DNA from: JAAUTS01 sp038250235 | Lineage (GTDB): Bacteria; Verrucomicrobiota; Verrucomicrobiia; Methylacidiphilales; JAAUTS01 | Assembly: GCA_038250235.1 (NCBI GenBank) | Contig: JBBSCO010000002.1 | Location: 1-64,000, forward strand | Direction: 5' to 3' | DNA length: 64,000 nt | Shown: positions 61,231 through 64,000 of the stretch, piece after piece | How the letters are laid out: every line of letters starts with the position of its first letter | How positions within the stretch are numbered: the stretch's first letter is position 1 | The notes under the pieces: generated by a model | Database searches by the model: none | What the model saw: only the letters and a program-made list of their open reading frames with translations | What the model was told of the DNA's origin: nothing | Program-made: the position numbers and the translations under genes

Positions 61231-63123
61231 ATGGCAAGTATTTTAGATCGTATTGATGGACCGGCAGATGTGAAGAAGCTGACTGGGGCGGAACTTGAGG
61301 AATTGGCCCAGGATATCCGCGAGGAACTGATCCGCGTCACCAGCCAGAACGGAGGGCACCTGGGACCGAACCTCGGAGTTGTGGAGCTCACGATCGCCAT
61401 GCACAAGGTGTTTGAAACACCCAAGGACAACTTTATTTTCGATGTCAGCCACCAGGCCTATGTCCACAAACTATTGACCGGACGACGGAAGCAGTTCAAC
61501 ACCATCCGCACGGCCAACGGCCTCAACGGGTTCATGCTCCGCACAGAAAGTCCGCATGATTGTTACGGGGCAGGTCATGCCGGCACCGCACTTTCCGCCG
61601 GCCTGGGCATGGCGGTGGGTCGTGACAAACGTAAGAGCGACGAACATGTTGTTGTTTTGGCCGGGGATGCCGCCTTCACCTGCGGCGTCACCTTCGAAGG
61701 TCTCAACAACGTCGCCCATTCCACCAAGAAGCTCATTGTCATCCTGAACGACAATGAATGGTCCATTGATAAGAACGTCGGGGCCATCGCCCATTATTTC
61801 AATAAAATCACCACCAGCGACAGCTATTCCCACCTCCACGAAAAGGCCGCGAAGTTCCTGGAAAAAATCGGGGGTAAAGGTGCCCTCAGCATCGCCCGCA
61901 AGGCCGAAGAAGCCGTCAAAGGTCTGGTTTTCCCCAGCATTATCTTTGAAGAACTGGGTCTGACCTACTACGGGCCGGTCGATGGACATGATGTCGATTC
62001 CCTCATCAAAACCTTCGAGTTCCTGAAACAGCAGGATCATCCCGTGCTCCTTCACGTCCTCACCAAAAAGGGCAAAGGTTACGAGCCTGCGGTGCAAAAA
62101 AAGAAGGCTTTCCATGGCACCCCCGTCTTCGACATCACGACCGGGGAACCCCCTGTTGGCGGTAAACCGACTTTTTCGCATGTCTTTGCTGATACCCTGG
62201 TCAAATTGGCGGATACGAATCAGAAAATCGTGGCCATCCATGGCGGTATGCCCAACGGCACCGGCCTGGATCGTTTTCAACCCCATCATCCTGATCGTTA
62301 TTTCGACGTGGGGATCGCGGAGGAACATGCGGTGCTTTTCGCCTGCGGTATGGCCACCAAGGGATTCAAGCCCTTCTGTGCCATTTATTCCACCTTCCTC
62401 CAGCGTGCCTACGACATGATCATCCATGACGTGGCCCTCCAGAACCTGCCCGTGGTGTTCTGTATGGACCGCGGTGGTGTTTCCGGCGATGACGGTCCGA
62501 CCCACCATGGGCTGTTCGATATTGCTTATTTCCGTTGTATTCCAAACATCGTACACATGTCCCCCAAGGACGAAGAAGAACTTGCGGACATGCTTTTCAC
62601 GGCATCCCATTACGCGGGGCCGATTGCAATCCGTTATCCCCGTGGCACCGGCACCGGTGCCAAGCCCAAGGAACAGCTGGCCCTCCTTCCGATCGGAAAA
62701 GCCGAAGTCATCAAGCACGGCAAACAGATTGCCATCTGGTTCTACGGGCGCATGGGTCAAATGGCTGCCGAAATTGCCAAGGAACTCGAAGCCAAAGGAT
62801 ACTCCGCCGCCATCATCAACGCACGCTTTGCCAAGCCGATTGACGCCGGGACTCTGGAATTCTTTGCACGTTCTTCCGAGTTGATCATCACTCTTGAGGA
62901 TCATGTCATCAAAGGTGGTTTTGGAGCAGGCGTCATTGAAGAACTCAGTGATTTGGGCTTGAGCACGCCGGTTGTCCGGGTGGGCTGGCCCGATCAGTTT
63001 GTCGAACACGGCAAGGAGGACATCCTGCGTGAAACCTATGGTCTCAGCGTGAAAAACGCGATGACCAAAGCCGAACCCTATTTAAAAAAGATCAAACCTG
63101 TGCAAGCCGCCGGAGCCGCCTGA
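61231..63123 (+). CDS. dxs: 1-deoxy-D-xylulose-5-phosphate synthase
   Basis: The 630-residue transketolase-like protein has HLGPNLGVVELTIAMHKVF, HDCYGAGHAGTALSAGLGMA, the ThDP/Mg motif GDAAFTCGVTFEGLNNV with ILNDNEWSIDKN, GPVDGHDVDSL, GIAEEHAVLFACGMA, DRGGVSGDDGPTHHG and a C-terminal domain. It condenses pyruvate and glyceraldehyde 3-phosphate to start the MEP pathway of isoprenoid synthesis. It is cotranscribed with xseB. Confidence 0.96.
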   Translation: MASILDRIDGPADVKKLTGAELEELAQDIREELIRVTSQNGGHLGPNLGVVELTIAMHKVFETPKDNFIFDVSHQAYVHKLLTGRRKQFNTIRTANGLNGFMLRTESPHDCYGAGHAGTALSAGLGMAVGRDKRKSDEHVVVLAGDAAFTCGVTFEGLNNVAHSTKKLIVILNDNEWSIDKNVGAIAHYFNKITTSDSYSHLHEKAAKFLEKIGGKGALSIARKAEEAVKGLVFPSIIFEELGLTYYGPVDGHDVDSLIKTFEFLKQQDHPVLLHVLTKKGKGYEPAVQKKKAFHGTPVFDITTGEPPVGGKPTFSHVFADTLVKLADTNQKIVAIHGGMPNGTGLDRFQPHHPDRYFDVGIAEEHAVLFACGMATKGFKPFCAIYSTFLQRAYDMIIHDVALQNLPVVFCMDRGGVSGDDGPTHHGLFDIAYFRCIPNIVHMSPKDEEELADMLFTASHYAGPIAIRYPRGTGTGAKPKEQLALLPIGKAEVIKHGKQIAIWFYGRMGQMAAEIAKELEAKGYSAAIINARFAKPIDAGTLEFFARSSELIITLEDHVIKGGFGAGVIEELSDLGLSTPVVRVGWPDQFVEHGKEDILRETYGLSVKNAMTKAEPYLKKIKPVQAAGAA

Positions 63124-63184
63124 TTTATTTAAATACAGGCCTTCGTTGTAAGCCCTTCACATTCATCATCAAAATTTGTACCGC

Positions 63185-64000
63185 ATGAAGAAAATCGTCG
63201 TCGCTTACTCTGGAGGTCTTGATACCTCCATCCTGCTCATCTGGCTCAAAGAAAAATACAACGCGGAAATCATCGCGTTCTGTGCCGACATCGGCCAGGA
63301 AGAGGAGTTGAAGGGTTTGGACAAAAAAGCGGTCCGCACCGGTGCTTCCAAATGTTACATTGACGATCTGACGGAAGAATTTGCCCGCGACTACATCTAT
63401 CCGATGATTCGTGCCAATGCCCTCTACGAAAACCAGTATTTTCTTGGAACCAGCATCGCCCGGCCCCTGATTGCCAAAAGGCAGTTGGAGATTGCCCTGA
63501 AAGAAGGCGCGGATGCCGTGGCCCACGGAGCGACCGGGAAGGGCAATGACCAGGTTCGTTTTGAACTGACGTTTGCCGCCCTGGCCCCCCAGATCAAGGT
63601 GATTGCACCCTGGAGAACCTGGGATTTCAAAGGACGCGAAGACCTGATCAACTATGCCAAGGAAAAAGGCATCGCTGTTCCTGTAACGGCCAAGAAACCC
63701 TACTCCATGGATCGCAACCTTCTCCACATCAGTTTCGAAAGCGGAATTCTGGAAGATCCCTGGGCTGAGCCTCCGGCGGACATGTTCAAGCTGTCTGTCT
63801 CCCCGGAAAAAGCTCCGGACAAGGCGGAGTATGTCGAACTCGAATTTGAAAAAGGTGACTGTTTCGCCGTCAACGGCAAACGACTTACCCCGGCTGGTGT
63901 CATGCGGGCTTTGAATAAATTGGGCGGCAAACACGGCATCGGACGTGTCGATCTGGTTGAAAACCGATTTGTTGGTATGAAATCACGCGGTGTCTATGAA
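63185..64000 (+). CDS. argG: Argininosuccinate synthase (partial, runs off the right edge)
   Basis: ATG at 63185 opens a frame of at least 272 residues with no stop before the window end. The N-terminus KKIVVAYSGGLDTSILLIWL is the ATP-pyrophosphatase P-loop of ArgG; AHGATGKGNDQVRFELTFAAL and PWRTWDFKGREDLINYAKEKGI are diagnostic. It links citrulline, made by argF, to aspartate. It lies 61 nt after dxs, away from the argC-F cluster. Confidence 0.97.
   Translation, partial: MKKIVVAYSGGLDTSILLIWLKEKYNAEIIAFCADIGQEEELKGLDKKAVRTGASKCYIDDLTEEFARDYIYPMIRANALYENQYFLGTSIARPLIAKRQLEIALKEGADAVAHGATGKGNDQVRFELTFAALAPQIKVIAPWRTWDFKGREDLINYAKEKGIAVPVTAKKPYSMDRNLLHISFESGILEDPWAEPPADMFKLSVSPEKAPDKAEYVELEFEKGDCFAVNGKRLTPAGVMRALNKLGGKHGIGRVDLVENRFVGMKSRGVYE

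Noticed and set aside
61471..63009. Long open frame (512 codons) on the minus strand opposite dxs
   Set aside because: It mirrors dxs codons, and its translation has no recognisable domain; dxs matches its family along its full length. Similar long antisense frames opposite gyrA (46657-47637), ilvB (31246-32337), the methyltransferase (26143-27006) and argG (63125-63934) were rejected for the same reason.

Overview
The window is a dense stretch of a Gram-negative bacterial chromosome. It carries an outer-membrane efflux set (RND pump, adaptor, TolC-like factor), an O-antigen ligase, periplasmic peptidoglycan enzymes and lipoproteins. No taxonomic marker such as 16S rRNA is present. The mix of an ECF sigma factor with a TPR-CHAT protein, the ArgJ arginine route, a XylR/XylA pair and a diadenylate cyclase would fit the PVC group (for example Verrucomicrobiota), but this is a low-confidence inference. 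Most genes are housekeeping genes. Many start codons lack a clear Shine-Dalgarno sequence.

Layout. 1-1300: a left-edge fragment of a PLD-domain helicase-type gene, then degenerate repeats that run into tRNA-Gly and tRNA-Arg, which looks like an island boundary. 1360-6806 (minus strand): O-antigen ligase, phosphofructokinase, hypoxanthine phosphoribosyltransferase, a TPR-like secreted protein, a single-domain response regulator and a secreted protein. 6812-9085 (plus): a glycosyltransferase-like membrane protein whose 3' end is frameshifted at a 10-G run, and a class I glutamine amidotransferase. 9087-21666: an ECF sigma factor and membrane anti-sigma candidate, divergent from an exported TPR-CHAT protease-like protein that is followed by an alpha-2-macroglobulin and penicillin-binding protein 1C. 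21700-31185: a fused CdaA-CdaR-type diadenylate cyclase, transaldolase, an orphan histidine kinase, an rRNA-type methyltransferase, a cysteine-rich membrane protein paired with a glutaminyl cyclase lipoprotein, and xylR/xylA.

31270-45000: acetolactate synthase, ribosomal proteins L13 and S9, an arginine cluster (argC-argJ-argB-argD-argF), pgsA, der and gyrB. 44852-48264: a Phd/PIN toxin-antitoxin pair sits between gyrB and gyrA. 48359-53776: a CNNM/CorC transporter, two membrane proteins, nadC and a second toxin-antitoxin pair whose toxin is frameshifted. 53849-60255: a complete tripartite RND efflux operon with its TetR regulator and a well-formed promoter/operator. 60350-64000: a 2Fe-2S ferredoxin-like protein, xseB-dxs and the start of argG, which supplies the arginine step after argF.

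The most interesting region is 9.1-21.7 kb. An ECF sigma factor, a single-pass membrane anti-sigma candidate and an exported CHAT protease-like protein lie next to a thioester protease trap and a peptidoglycan synthase. This suggests an envelope-stress circuit based on proteolysis, which has not been tested. Other notable points are homopolymeric G/C tracts in or beside two surface-glycan genes, the diadenylate cyclase/YbbR fusion with an altered RHR motif, and AGTGACT palindromes around gyrB.
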